Shown: one piece after another, positions 8,527 to 16,987 of the stretch
Layout: each line of letters starts with the position of its first letter
Numbering within the stretch: position 1 is the stretch's first letter
DNA from: Sphingomonas endolithica
GTDB taxonomy: Bacteria > Pseudomonadota > Alphaproteobacteria > Sphingomonadales > Sphingomonadaceae
DNA: 64,000 bases
Direction of reading: 5' to 3'
NCBI RefSeq assembly: GCF_025231525.1
Contig: NZ_CP103057.1
Span: 2,435,001 to 2,499,000 of the forward strand
The notes under the pieces: generated by a model
Databases searched by the model: none
Seen by the model: the letters and a program-made list of their open reading frames with translations, nothing else
Told to the model about the DNA's origin: nothing
Program-made: the position numbers and the translations under genes

Positions 8527-9470
8527 TGCGTGCCCCGGGTGCTTACCCGTCATTCCCGCGCAGGCGGGAGTCCATACTGGCTGACATGTCGGCCCCGCAA
8601 TGTGCCCCCCACATTATGGATCCCCGCCTGCGCGGGAATGACGATAAGGTAAGGCGGCCGTGGACGACGATAGGGCTGGCACTGGCCCTCATCCCCCTCC
8701 TCGTCTCCGCCGCCCCGCCCCGGTCGCCGCGCATCGTCTCGACCAACCCATGCGTCGATGCGGTGCTGATGCAGATCGCCGACCCTGCGCAGATTGCCGG
8801 GATCAGCCATTATTCGCAGGATGCGCGCAGCACCTCGATTCCGCTGGCGCAGGCGCGACGCTTTCGCGCGACCTCCGGCACGGCCGAGGAAGTCGTCGCG
8901 CTGCGGCCCGATATCGTCATCACCGGCCCGCATGTCGAACCGGCGACGATCGCCGCGCTGAAGCGCATGCATATCGCGCTGGTGCAATATCCGGTGCCGG
9001 ATTCGGTCACGGAAAGCGCCACGCAGGTGCGCGAGATCGCCGCCCTGGCGGGACATGCCGATCGTGGTCGCGCACTGGCGGGGCGGATCGAGGCGGCGGC
9101 GCGACCGTCGCCCGCGACGCCGCTGCCGGCGCTGATCTGGCAATCGGGCGGGCTGGTGCCGGGCGCCGGCACGCTGTCCGATGACCTGCTGCGTCGCGCC
9201 GGTTTCCGCAACATGAGCGCGGTCTACGGGCTCAAGAAGTGGGATGTGCTGCCGCTCGAATATCTCATCGCCAAGCCGCCGCGCGTGTTGCTGTCGATCA
9301 GCGCGGCGGAGGTCGGCGAGGATCGGCTGACCTCGCATCCCGCGGTCGAGCGGCTCGCGCGGCGCATCACGCTTGCGCCCTATCCGGTGCGGCTGATGAA
9401 TTGCGGCGGGCCGACGATCATCGCGGCGATGGCGCGATTGACGCAAGTACGACGGGGATTCGGTTCATGA
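8526..9470 (+). CDS. btuF: Cobalamin ABC transporter periplasmic binding protein
   Basis: Helical-backbone metal/corrinoid binding protein of the BtuF family. RIVSTNPCVDAVLMQIADPAQIAGIS is the classic N-lobe start, and PDIVITGP and a C-lobe ending CGGPTIIAAMARL follow. The frame opens with an ATG overlapping the cobO stop (TGATG). However, residues 8-40 are encoded by a palindromic repeat, and the signal-peptide core (TTIGLALALIPLLVSA) only begins near residue 47. Translation may really begin at the ATG at 8616 inside the repeat's right arm, giving MDPRLRGNDDKVRRPW before the hydrophobic core. The total of 314 aa is longer than the family because of this leader. btuC and btuD follow. Confidence 0.88.
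   Translation: MRAPGAYPSFPRRRESILADMSAPQCAPHIMDPRLRGNDDKVRRPWTTIGLALALIPLLVSAAPPRSPRIVSTNPCVDAVLMQIADPAQIAGISHYSQDARSTSIPLAQARRFRATSGTAEEVVALRPDIVITGPHVEPATIAALKRMHIALVQYPVPDSVTESATQVREIAALAGHADRGRALAGRIEAAARPSPATPLPALIWQSGGLVPGAGTLSDDLLRRAGFRNMSAVYGLKKWDVLPLEYLIAKPPRVLLSISAAEVGEDRLTSHPAVERLARRITLAPYPVRLMNCGGPTIIAAMARLTQVRRGFGS
8548..8643. repeat. 96-bp palindromic element in the btuF leader
   Basis: Left arm 8548-8575 begins CGTCATTCCCGCGCAGGCGG and right arm 8616-8643 ends CGCGGGAATGACG. The 28-nt arms are inverted repeats with two mismatches and a 40-nt middle. It is a different sequence family from the element in cobD. Its translation (SFPRRRESI ... MDPRLRGND) is a pattern known from dispersed repeats in many proteobacterial genomes. 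Confidence 0.88.
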
Positions 9471-10429
9471 CGCGGTTGAATGCCGGGCTGCTGGTGGCTG
9501 TGCTGGTGGCGGCGTGCCTGTCGGTGGCCTCGGGCAAAGTGTGGGTGCCGCTCGATGCATGGACCGCCGCCGATCCGCGCTCGATCATCATCGTCGAGCT
9601 GCGGCTGCCGCGCACCGTGCTGGGGCTGCTGGTCGGGGCGGCGCTCGGCCTGTCCGGCGCGGTGATGCAGGGCTATCTGCGCAACCCGCTGGCCGATCCG
9701 GGGCTGTTCGGCGTGTCGGCCGGCGCGGCATTCGGCGCGGTGATCGCGCTATATTTCGGCTATGCCGCGCAGATCTGGCTGCTGCCCGCCTTCGCGCTGG
9801 CCGGCGCGGCAGGGACGATGGCGCTGCTCGCACTGATCGCCGGCCGCTCGGGCAGTTTGATCCTGTTCACGCTGGCGGGGATGATCCTGACCAGCATCGC
9901 CGGCTCGCTCACTTCGCTCGCAATCAGCCTTGCGCCGACGCCGTTCGTCTCGTCGCAGATCGTCACCTGGCTGCTCGGCGCGCTGACCGATCGCAGCTGG
10001 GACGACGTGAAGGTCGCGCTGCCGCTGATCGTGCTGGGGAGCGCGATCCTTGCCACGACCGGACGGTCGCTCGACGCGCTGACCTTGGGCGAACAGGCCG
10101 CGCGCTCAATGGGCGTCGATCCGCGCCGGCTGCAGCTCGCGGTGATCGCCGGGGTCGCGCTGACCGTCGGCGCGTCGGTGGCGTCCGCCGGGGTGATCGG
10201 CTTCGTGGGGCTGATCGTGCCGCACATGGTGCGGCCGCTGGCGGGCAACCGGCCCTCGGCGATCCTGCTACCCTCCGCGCTTGGCGGCGCATTGCTGCTG
10301 ACGCTGGCCGACAGCCTGGTGCGGCTTGCGCCGACGGTGAGCGAGCTCCGGCTCGGCATCGCCATGTCGATGCTCGGCGGGCCGTTTTTCCTCTACCTAC
10401 TGATCCGCATGCGGCGGAAGCTGGCATGA
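9467..10429 (+). CDS. btuC: Cobalamin ABC transporter permease (FecCD family)
   Basis: Polytopic inner-membrane permease (320 aa) with about ten hydrophobic segments. Family landmarks are LRLPRTVLGLLVGAALGLSG, MQGYLRNPLADPGLFGVSAGAAFGA, the coupling region ARSMGVDPRRLQL and GVIGFVGLIVPHMVRPL. It forms the translocation channel with the BtuD ATPase and accepts corrinoid from BtuF. The start overlaps the btuF stop as ATGA. The FecCD family also transports siderophores; the operon position decides for corrinoids. Confidence 0.92.
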   Translation: MTRLNAGLLVAVLVAACLSVASGKVWVPLDAWTAADPRSIIIVELRLPRTVLGLLVGAALGLSGAVMQGYLRNPLADPGLFGVSAGAAFGAVIALYFGYAAQIWLLPAFALAGAAGTMALLALIAGRSGSLILFTLAGMILTSIAGSLTSLAISLAPTPFVSSQIVTWLLGALTDRSWDDVKVALPLIVLGSAILATTGRSLDALTLGEQAARSMGVDPRRLQLAVIAGVALTVGASVASAGVIGFVGLIVPHMVRPLAGNRPSAILLPSALGGALLLTLADSLVRLAPTVSELRLGIAMSMLGGPFFLYLLIRMRRKLA

Positions 10430-11196
10430 GCATGCTCGCCGCCGATCGCATCGGCCTGACGCTTGGCGGCAACGCCGTGCTCGACGATGTCAGCTTCGCC
10501 TTTCGGCCGGGCCGCGTGACGACGCTGCTGGGGGCGAACGGCGCGGGCAAGAGCAGCCTGCTTGCCTGTCTTGCCGCATTGCGCGTGCCCGATCGCGGGA
10601 CGGCGACGCTGGACGGCGTGGATGTGCAGACGCTCGACCGGCGCGCGCGGGCGCGCGCGATCGGGCTGCTGCCGCAAGCCGCCGACGTACATTGGGACGT
10701 GGATGTCGCGACCCTGGTCGGGCTCGGGCGGCTGCCGCATAGCGGGCGCTGGAGCAGCACCGCTGCCGATCACGAGGCGGTCGAGCGTGCGCTGGCCGCG
10801 ACCGACATGACCACGCTGGCCGGGCGCGGCATGGAGCGCCTGTCGGGCGGCGAACGCAGCCGGGCATTGCTGGCGCGCGTGCTGGCCGGCGAGCCCGATT
10901 GGCTGCTGGCCGACGAACCGCTCGCCAGCCTCGATCCCGCGCATCAGCTCGACGTCCTGGCGCGGCTGCGCGACGTGGCGGCGCAGGGCAGCGGCGTGAT
11001 CCTGGTATTGCACGATCTGCATCTCGCCTCGCGCGTTGCCGACGATGCGGTATTGCTGAAGGGCGGCCGCGTCGTCTCGGCGGGGCCGGCGGCGGACGTG
11101 CTGACCGCGCCGTCGATCGCGCAGGCTTACGGCGTCGAGGTCGAGATCGGGCTGACGCCGGCCGGGCACCGCTTCATCCTGCCGATCGGGCAATGA
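10426..11196 (+). CDS. btuD: Cobalamin ABC transporter ATP-binding protein
   Basis: ABC ATPase that powers BtuC. Walker A GANGAGKSS is at residues 36-44, the signature LSGGE at 139-143, Walker B WLLADEP at 159-165, and an H-loop histidine in VLHDLHLASR. It is 256 aa and starts with an ATGA overlap on btuC. All parts needed for ATP hydrolysis are present. Confidence 0.92.
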   Translation: MSMLAADRIGLTLGGNAVLDDVSFAFRPGRVTTLLGANGAGKSSLLACLAALRVPDRGTATLDGVDVQTLDRRARARAIGLLPQAADVHWDVDVATLVGLGRLPHSGRWSSTAADHEAVERALAATDMTTLAGRGMERLSGGERSRALLARVLAGEPDWLLADEPLASLDPAHQLDVLARLRDVAAQGSGVILVLHDLHLASRVADDAVLLKGGRVVSAGPAADVLTAPSIAQAYGVEVEIGLTPAGHRFILPIGQ

Positions 11197-12104
11197 CCCA
11201 TGCCGCCGTGCTGCTGCCGATGCTGATCGTGGAGGCGGCGTTCGGCTATCCGCGGCGCTGGTGGCATCCGGTGATGGCGGCGGGGGCACTGATCGACGCG
11301 GCGGAGCGGCGCTGGAACCGCGGCAGCGCCGGGCAGCAGCGACTGGCGGGCGTGGCGTTGCTGCTCTTGCTGGTGGCGCTATCGGTGATGATCGGCGCGG
11401 CGATCGATCGGGTGGCGGGCGAGCGCTGGGGCTTACTGGCGGTCATCGCGATCGGCACCACCGGGCTCGCGCAACGCAGCCTGTACGATCATGTTGTGGC
11501 CGTGCTGCGTCCGCTGGCGGCGGGCGATCTGCCGGCGGCGCGAGCGGCGGTCGGGATGATCGTCGGGCGCGACACGGACATTCTCGACGAGGCAGGTGTG
11601 GCGACGGGGGCGATCGAGAGCCTGGCGGAGAGTTTCTGCGACGGCGTGGTCGCGCCGGCATTCTGGTTCCTGCTTGCCGGACTGCCCGGATTGTTTGCGG
11701 CCAAGGCGATCAACACGGCGGATTCGATGATCGGCCACCGCACGGAGCGGCTGCGGTATTTCGGCTGGGCGGCGGCGCGCGCCGACGACGCGGTCAACTG
11801 GCTGCCGGCGCGATTGTCCGGCGCGCTGATCTGTCTCGCCGGGCGCGGCGGGTGGCGGACGATGGTGCGCGATGCACCGGGTCATGCCTCGCCCAATGGC
11901 GGCTGGCCGGAAGCGGCGATGGCGGGGGCGCTGGGTCGGCAGCTGGGCGGCGTGGTGCGGTATGACGGCGAACCGGCGTACCGCGCCGTGCTCGGCCGCG
12001 GCGCGGCGCCGGATGCGACCGATCTCGCTCGCGCGCTCGGCGTTTATCGCGTGGCTTGCCTGCTCTTGTGGGCGCTGGTGGGGATGCTCGCATGGCTGCT
12101 GTGA
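11193..12104 (+). CDS. cbiB: Adenosylcobinamide-phosphate synthase
   Basis: Membrane-associated enzyme (303 aa) that attaches aminopropanol phosphate, the product of CobD, to the corrin ring (CobD in the Pseudomonas scheme). HPVMAAGALIDAAERRWNR near the N-terminus, the conserved GRDTDILDEAGVATGAIESLAESFCDGVVAPAFW block and NTADSMIGHRTERLRYFGWAAAR identify the family. Several hydrophobic segments are present. The start overlaps btuD as ATGA. It joins the CobD product to the salvaged cobyric acid or cobinamide. Confidence 0.93.
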   Translation: MTHAAVLLPMLIVEAAFGYPRRWWHPVMAAGALIDAAERRWNRGSAGQQRLAGVALLLLLVALSVMIGAAIDRVAGERWGLLAVIAIGTTGLAQRSLYDHVVAVLRPLAAGDLPAARAAVGMIVGRDTDILDEAGVATGAIESLAESFCDGVVAPAFWFLLAGLPGLFAAKAINTADSMIGHRTERLRYFGWAAARADDAVNWLPARLSGALICLAGRGGWRTMVRDAPGHASPNGGWPEAAMAGALGRQLGGVVRYDGEPAYRAVLGRGAAPDATDLARALGVYRVACLLLWALVGMLAWLL

Positions 12105-13552
12105 TGCTGCAGGGGACCGGGTCGGACGTCGGCAAATCGGTGCTGGTCGCCGGCCTGTGCCGCGTGCTGGCCAATCGCGGGCTGACCGTCCGCCCGTTCA
12201 AGCCGCAGAACATGTCGAACAATGCCGCCGTCACCGCCGAAGGCGGCGAGATCGGGCGCGCACAGGCCTTGCAGGCGATCGCCTGCCGCGTGGCGCCGCA
12301 TGTCGACATGAACCCGGTGCTGCTCAAGCCGCAAAGCGACCGCACCGCGCAGCTCGTGGTCGGCGGGCGGGCGCGCGGCACGATGGCGGCGGGGGATTAC
12401 TGGCGGCGCAAGCCCGATCTGCTGGGTGAGGTGCTGGAGGCGTATCGGCGACTGTCGGCCGAGGCGGGTATCGTCGTCGTCGAAGGCGCGGGATCGCCGG
12501 CCGAGATCAACCTGCGCCGCAGCGACATCGCCAATATGGGGTTTGCGCGCGCGGCGGATGTGCTGGTGATCCTCGTCGGCGATATCGATCGCGGCGGGGT
12601 GATCGCATCCTTGGTGGGCACGCAGGCAGTGATCGACCCGGCCGACGCGGCGATGATCCGCGGCTTCATCGTCAATAAGTTCCGCGGCGATCCGGCACTG
12701 TTCGATGACGGACTGCTGGCGATCGCCGAGCGCACCGGCTGGCGCAGCATCGGCGTGGTGCCGTGGCTGGCGGATGCCGCACGATTGCCGGCGGAGGATG
12801 CGGTGGCGCTGGGGCGTGACGCCGATGGCGGCGCCGGGCCGGTGATCGCGGTGCCGATGCTCAGCCGGATCGCCAATTTCGACGACTTCGATGCGCTGGC
12901 GCACGAACCCGGCGTGCGGCTGAGGATGATCCCACCGGGCCAGCCGCTGCCCGGCGACGCGGCGCTGATCGTGCTGCCGGGTACCAAGGCGACGATCGCC
13001 GATCTCGCCTTCCTGCGCGCGCAGGGTTGGGATGAGGATCTCGCCGCGCACGTACGCCGCGGTGGGCGGGTGCTGGGCATTTGCGGCGGGTATCAGATGC
13101 TCGGGCGGACCATTGCAGATCCTGCCGGCATCGAAGGCGCGGCGGGGTCGATCGCGGGGCTCGGATTACTGCCGATCGATACCCAGATTGCCGCCGACAA
13201 GACGACGCGGCCCGTGGAGGGGCAGATCGTCGGCAACGGCGCGCGGTTCGGCGGGTACGAAATCCATGCCGGGGTGACGACGATCGATCCGGACACGCCG
13301 CCAATGTTGCGCTTTGCCGATGGCAGCACCGATGGCGCGCGCGCGCGCGACGGGCAGATCGCCGGCTGCTATGTGCACGGGCTGTTCGACCGGGCCGAGG
13401 CGCGTGCGGCGTTGATCGCGACGCTGGGCGCAGCGTCCGACGGGCTCGACCGGCGGGAGGAGGTCGATGCCGCGCTCGAGTCGATCGCCGCGACACTCGA
13501 ACAGGTGCTCGATATCGATGCCATCATTGCCATTGCCGGAGAAAAAGCATGA
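12092..13552 (+). CDS. cobQ: Cobyric acid synthase (glutamine-hydrolysing)
   Basis: Amidates the corrin side chains b, d, e and g using glutamine and ATP. The synthetase motif QGTGSDVGKS is near residues 7-16, and the class-I amidotransferase cysteine lies in LGICGGYQMLGR (around residue 330) with a partner histidine in YVHGLFDR. Start ATG 12092 gives MAAVMLQGTGSD, the usual family N-terminus, and overlaps cbiB by 13 nt. A second ATG at 12104 overlaps the stop and would also be possible. Length 486 aa is normal. It is the only corrin-modifying enzyme in the window; the earlier ring-building genes are not here. Confidence 0.95.
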   Translation: MAAVMLQGTGSDVGKSVLVAGLCRVLANRGLTVRPFKPQNMSNNAAVTAEGGEIGRAQALQAIACRVAPHVDMNPVLLKPQSDRTAQLVVGGRARGTMAAGDYWRRKPDLLGEVLEAYRRLSAEAGIVVVEGAGSPAEINLRRSDIANMGFARAADVLVILVGDIDRGGVIASLVGTQAVIDPADAAMIRGFIVNKFRGDPALFDDGLLAIAERTGWRSIGVVPWLADAARLPAEDAVALGRDADGGAGPVIAVPMLSRIANFDDFDALAHEPGVRLRMIPPGQPLPGDAALIVLPGTKATIADLAFLRAQGWDEDLAAHVRRGGRVLGICGGYQMLGRTIADPAGIEGAAGSIAGLGLLPIDTQIAADKTTRPVEGQIVGNGARFGGYEIHAGVTTIDPDTPPMLRFADGSTDGARARDGQIAGCYVHGLFDRAEARAALIATLGAASDGLDRREEVDAALESIAATLEQVLDIDAIIAIAGEKA

Positions 13553-14568
13553 TCGACCAGGACGTCGTCTGGGCGCATCTTGACGCGCTGGCCAAGCCGC
13601 GCCGCAGCCTCGGGCGGCTGGAGGAGATCGCGGTGCGGCTGGCACTGACGCAAAGGCGGCTCGATACGCGGACCAGGCCACGGCAGATCGTGTTGTTCGC
13701 CGGCGACCATGGCTGCGTCGCCGATGGCGTCTCGGCCTGGCCCTCGGCAGTGACGGGGATGATGGTCGACACGATCCTGGCCGAGCGCGCGACGAGCAAC
13801 GCGCTGGCGGGGGCGAACGATTGCCCGCTCAGGCTGGTCGATGTCGGCTTGGCCGGGCCGCGGATGAGTGACGCACCGGCGTTCTTTCGCGACGCGCGGA
13901 TTGCCGATGGCACGGAGAGCCTGGCGCGTGGCGCGGCTATGACCGGCGCGCAGGTCGACGCGGCGTGGCAGATCGGTGCGGCGGAGGCCGATCGCGCGGT
14001 CAATGCCGGCGCGGCGCTGCTGATCGCAGGCGAAATGGGCATCGGCAACACCACGCCCGCCGCCTGCCTGACGGCGTTGCTGACCGGCCTGGACCCGGCG
14101 GCAGCGGTGGGGCGCGGCGCGGGGGCGGATGACGATGTCGTGGCGCTCAAGACGCGGGTCGTCACCACCGCCGTCGCGCGCGCCAGGTCGCTGGCGGCCG
14201 AGGACATGACCGGGGCAATCGCCGCGGTGTGCGGTTACGAAATCGCCGCCATGGCCGGCTTCTTCGCACAAGGCGCGGCGCGCGGTGCGACCTTGCTGCT
14301 CGACGGCTATGTCGCCACCGCCGCCGCGCTGATCGCCGAACGGCTCGCGCCCGGTACGGTCGCCGCGATGATCGCCGGCCACCGCTCGGCCGAGCCGGGC
14401 CATGCCGCGGCGCTGGCCGATCTCGGGCTCGAACCATTGCTCGATTGGGGCATGCGGCTGGGCGAGGGAAGCGGCGCGCTGGTCGCGCTGCCGCTGCTCG
14501 ACGCCGCGGCGGCCTTGCTCGGCGATGTCGCGCGGCTCGACTCGATCGGTGCGTCGCGGGCCGACTGA
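13549..14568 (+). CDS. cobT: Nicotinate-nucleotide-dimethylbenzimidazole phosphoribosyltransferase
   Basis: Makes alpha-ribazole phosphate from dimethylbenzimidazole and nicotinate mononucleotide, activating the lower ligand. The motifs FAGDHGCVADGVSAWPSAVTGMM and LLIAGEMGIGNTTPAACL are diagnostic, and the C-terminal AGHRSAEPGHAAAL and LDWGMRLGEGSGALVALPLLDAA blocks complete the family. It is 339 aa with an ATGA overlap on cobQ. CobS, just downstream, uses its product. Confidence 0.95.
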   Translation: MIDQDVVWAHLDALAKPRRSLGRLEEIAVRLALTQRRLDTRTRPRQIVLFAGDHGCVADGVSAWPSAVTGMMVDTILAERATSNALAGANDCPLRLVDVGLAGPRMSDAPAFFRDARIADGTESLARGAAMTGAQVDAAWQIGAAEADRAVNAGAALLIAGEMGIGNTTPAACLTALLTGLDPAAAVGRGAGADDDVVALKTRVVTTAVARARSLAAEDMTGAIAAVCGYEIAAMAGFFAQGAARGATLLLDGYVATAAALIAERLAPGTVAAMIAGHRSAEPGHAAALADLGLEPLLDWGMRLGEGSGALVALPLLDAAAALLGDVARLDSIGASRAD

Positions 14569-15344
14569 TGGGGGACCGCGCACCCTCGTGGGCGCCGCCA
14601 TTGCTCGCGGTCCAATTCCTGACGCGCCTGCCCGTCCCGGTCCTCGCCCGGCTGACGCCGACGCAGGCGAGCGACGGGTTTACGCGCGCGATGGCCTGGC
14701 TGCCCGCGGTCGGATCGCTGATCGGCGCGTTCACCGCGGGCGTGTACGTGGCGGCCGGACTCGTCTGGCCGCCGGTGATTGCCGCGCTGTTGGCGCTTGC
14801 GATCGAGGCCGTGCTGACCGGTGCGTTCCACGAGGATGCGGTGGCCGATTTCTGCGATGCCTTTGGTGGCACGGCACGCGGCGAGGAAGCGCTGCGCATC
14901 ATACGCGACAGCCGGATCGGCAGCTATGGCGCGCTGGGGCTCGGCCTGGCGGTGGGCCTGCGCCTTGCCGCCATCGTCATGCTGCCAGCCGATTTGGCCG
15001 TGGCGGCGATCATCGGCGCCGCGACGGCTGGGCGGCTATGGGCGGTGCTGCTTGCGGCGATCCTGCCGCCGCCGGTAACCGGCACGGGCATCGCCGCCCG
15101 GATTGGCGGCCGTATGCGGTGGCGCCGCGCGGCCGGCGCGGCGTTGCTGACCATACCCGGCGTGCTGCCGCTCGCATTGCTCAGCCCCTGGTCGCTTGCG
15201 ACGAGCATGGCGACGGGCATGGTGCTGTTATGGTGGCTGGCGCGCTTCCTGCGCGCGCGGATCGGCGGCAGCACCGGCGATTGCCTCGGCTTTGCGGCCT
15301 ATATCGGGCAGTTGGTCGTATTGCTGGCCGCAGTGGCGGCGTGA
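14568..15344 (+). CDS. cobS: Adenosylcobinamide-GDP ribazoletransferase (cobalamin synthase)
   Basis: Integral membrane enzyme (258 aa) that joins adenosylcobinamide-GDP, from CobU, with alpha-ribazole or its phosphate, from CobT. The N-terminal QFLTRLPVP, the metal-binding AFHEDAVADFCDAFGG and the following RDSRIGSYGALGLGL are conserved hallmarks. Several transmembrane stretches fill the rest. Start and cobT stop overlap as TGATG. Confidence 0.94.
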   Translation: MGDRAPSWAPPLLAVQFLTRLPVPVLARLTPTQASDGFTRAMAWLPAVGSLIGAFTAGVYVAAGLVWPPVIAALLALAIEAVLTGAFHEDAVADFCDAFGGTARGEEALRIIRDSRIGSYGALGLGLAVGLRLAAIVMLPADLAVAAIIGAATAGRLWAVLLAAILPPPVTGTGIAARIGGRMRWRRAAGAALLTIPGVLPLALLSPWSLATSMATGMVLLWWLARFLRARIGGSTGDCLGFAAYIGQLVVLLAAVAA

Positions 15345-15928
15345 GCGCGACAATCCTGCTCGTGCGTCACCCGCCGGTGGCAAGGGCCTGGGCTGGCCGC
15401 TGCTACGGCCGGTCCGACATGGGCTGGAGCCGGGAAGGCGCCGCCGCCGCGCATCGGCTGGCGGATGGATTGGCCGCAAGGCAGCCCGCGATCGTGGTGC
15501 ATTCGGGTGCACGGCGCACACACCGCCTTGCCGAACTGATCGTACGCCGCACGGCCTGCGCCCTCCACGCGGACGCTCGCTGGCTGGAGCGCGATTTCGG
15601 CACGTGGGAAGGGCGGCGCTGGGACGCGATCTGGCGTGAAACTGGCGACCTGATGGACCGCATCGTCACCGACCCGACGGGCTTCCGCCCCGGTGGTGGG
15701 GAGACGGGGCTGGAGTTGATGACGCGAGCGCAAGCGGCCTGGGATGCGGTGCCCTCTGCCGGACTGGTCATGGTGATCACGCATGGCGGCCCGATCGCGG
15801 CACTGCGTAGCTGGTGGGCCGGGCAGCCGCTCGAGAGCATGATCGACTTCGTGCCCCAGCCCGGCGAGATAGTCGAGGTTTCGGATCACGCTCTACACCA
15901 ACGAAGGGGGAATAAGCCGAGATCATGA
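15341..15928 (+). CDS. cobC: Histidine phosphatase, alpha-ribazole phosphatase type
   Basis: Phosphoglycerate-mutase-fold phosphatase (195 aa) that removes the phosphate of alpha-ribazole phosphate or adenosylcobalamin phosphate. The phospho-accepting histidine is in LLVRHPPVA (His10; HPP replaces the common HGE/HGQ), with a second arginine in SGARRTHRLAE, the acid in ERDFGTWEGRRWDAIW and the C-terminal ITHGGPI. GTG 15341 overlaps the cobS stop as GTGA and is chosen for that reason. It is the last gene of the operon and ends four bases from convergent ohrR. Confidence 0.87.
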   Translation: MSATILLVRHPPVARAWAGRCYGRSDMGWSREGAAAAHRLADGLAARQPAIVVHSGARRTHRLAELIVRRTACALHADARWLERDFGTWEGRRWDAIWRETGDLMDRIVTDPTGFRPGGGETGLELMTRAQAAWDAVPSAGLVMVITHGGPIAALRSWWAGQPLESMIDFVPQPGEIVEVSDHALHQRRGNKPRS

Positions 15929-15932
15929 TACT

Positions 15933-16397
15933 CTAGCCATCGGGTGGCGCAGCGCGGTCGGCGGTCGCCAGCACGGCAACCAGATGCTGCACCGTGGCCC
16001 GTAGATCGGCGAGGTCGTCGGGCGGCAGCGCCAGGCCGCTGGCGAGCGTCGTCGGCACGTCGCGCGCGCTGTGGCGCAATGCCCTTCCCTGCTCCGTCAG
16101 CGCGATCAGGACACGGCGCTCGTCCCGGGCGTCTCGCCGGCGCGTGACCAGCCCGGCCGTTTCCAGCCGCTTGAGCAGCGGCGTCAGCGTCCCGCTATCC
16201 AGGTGCAGCCGACTGCCCAGCGCACCGACGCTTTGCGGCGCCTGCTCCCACAACACCAGCATCACCAGATATTGCGGATAGGTGAGTCCGAGCCGGGCCA
16301 GCATCGGGCGATAGAGCCGGCCGAACAGATTGGAGGCGGCATAGAGCGGGAAGCACAATTGCCGATCGAGCCGCAGATGATCCGCTTCTTCCGCCAT
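15933..16397 (-). CDS. ohrR: MarR family organic-peroxide sensor OhrR
   Basis: Winged-helix repressor (154 aa) that senses organic hydroperoxides through an N-terminal cysteine. The reactive Cys15 stands in the typical RQLCFPLYAAS context, followed by LTYPQYLVMLVLWE. The DNA-binding wing is VGALGSRLHLDSGTLTPLLKRLETAGLVTRRRDARDERRV. The start at 16397 leaves a 17-bp gap to ohr upstream, so the two are co-transcribed and the repressor is autoregulated from the ohr promoter. An extended frame into ohr is not real. Confidence 0.93.
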   Translation of the reverse strand: MAEEADHLRLDRQLCFPLYAASNLFGRLYRPMLARLGLTYPQYLVMLVLWEQAPQSVGALGSRLHLDSGTLTPLLKRLETAGLVTRRRDARDERRVLIALTEQGRALRHSARDVPTTLASGLALPPDDLADLRATVQHLVAVLATADRAAPPDG

Positions 16398-16414
16398 TGC
16401 CGCCCCCTGCCCGG

Positions 16415-16840
16415 TCAATCCGCAGTGACCGTGATCACCACGTCGATATTGCCCTTCACCGCGTTCGAATATGGGCAGACTTCGTGCGCCGCCGCGACGA
16501 TCGCCTCGGCGGTGACCTGGTCGAGCCCGGTGATCGTCACGTCGAGCGCCACCGACAGCGCAAAGCCACCCTGGCCGTTGGGCGACATGCCGACCTCCGC
16601 CACCACGACGATGTCGTCGTCCTTCACCTTCTCCGCCTTGCCGCGCGTGACGTGGATCACGGCATTTTCGAAGCAGGCGGCATAACCGGCGGCGAACAAT
16701 TGCTCGGGGTTGGTCGCCCCGCCCTTGCCGCCAAGCGCGGTCGGCAGTGCGAGCTGCAGATCGAGCAGCCCGTCCTCGCTGCGGATGGTGCCGCTGCGGC
16801 CGCCGACGGCGGTAACCTTGGTGCTGTAGAGCGTGCTCAT
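16415..16840 (-). CDS. ohr: Organic hydroperoxide resistance protein Ohr
   Basis: OsmC/Ohr-fold thiol peroxidase (141 aa) that reduces organic and fatty-acid hydroperoxides using lipoylated proteins. The peroxidatic cysteine is Cys56 (YAACFENAV) and the resolving one Cys122 (EVCPYSNAV). ATG 16840 follows GGAGAAGATC, a strong Shine-Dalgarno sequence, and gives the standard MSTLYSTKVTAVGGR start. Its promoter region carries palindromes fit for OhrR. Confidence 0.96.
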   Translation of the reverse strand: MSTLYSTKVTAVGGRSGTIRSEDGLLDLQLALPTALGGKGGATNPEQLFAAGYAACFENAVIHVTRGKAEKVKDDDIVVVAEVGMSPNGQGGFALSVALDVTITGLDQVTAEAIVAAAHEVCPYSNAVKGNIDVVITVTAD

Positions 16841-16871
16841 GATCTTCTCCGGGGGAAAGGCGTGGTGGGCT

Positions 16872-16918
16872 GAACAAGGATATTCATTGTGCACAATATA
16901 ATTGTGCGCAACTTGTTC
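16872..16918. promoter_or_regulatory. Candidate OhrR operator region
   Basis: Upstream of ohr stand a perfect 12-bp palindrome ATTGTGCACAAT (16886-16897) and a close second copy ATTGTGCGCAAC (16901-16912). They are framed by the outer inverted repeat GAACAAG (16872-16878) / CTTGTTC (16912-16918). AT-rich palindromes of this kind are usual for MarR/OhrR repressors. The site also lies 70 bp before the divergent DsbA-family gene. Confidence 0.65.
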
Positions 16919-16987
16919 CTCCCGTGCATTGATCGATCCAAGCTCCCATATCCGCAATATCGCTCCTCAGACCCGCAATGGTGCCGC

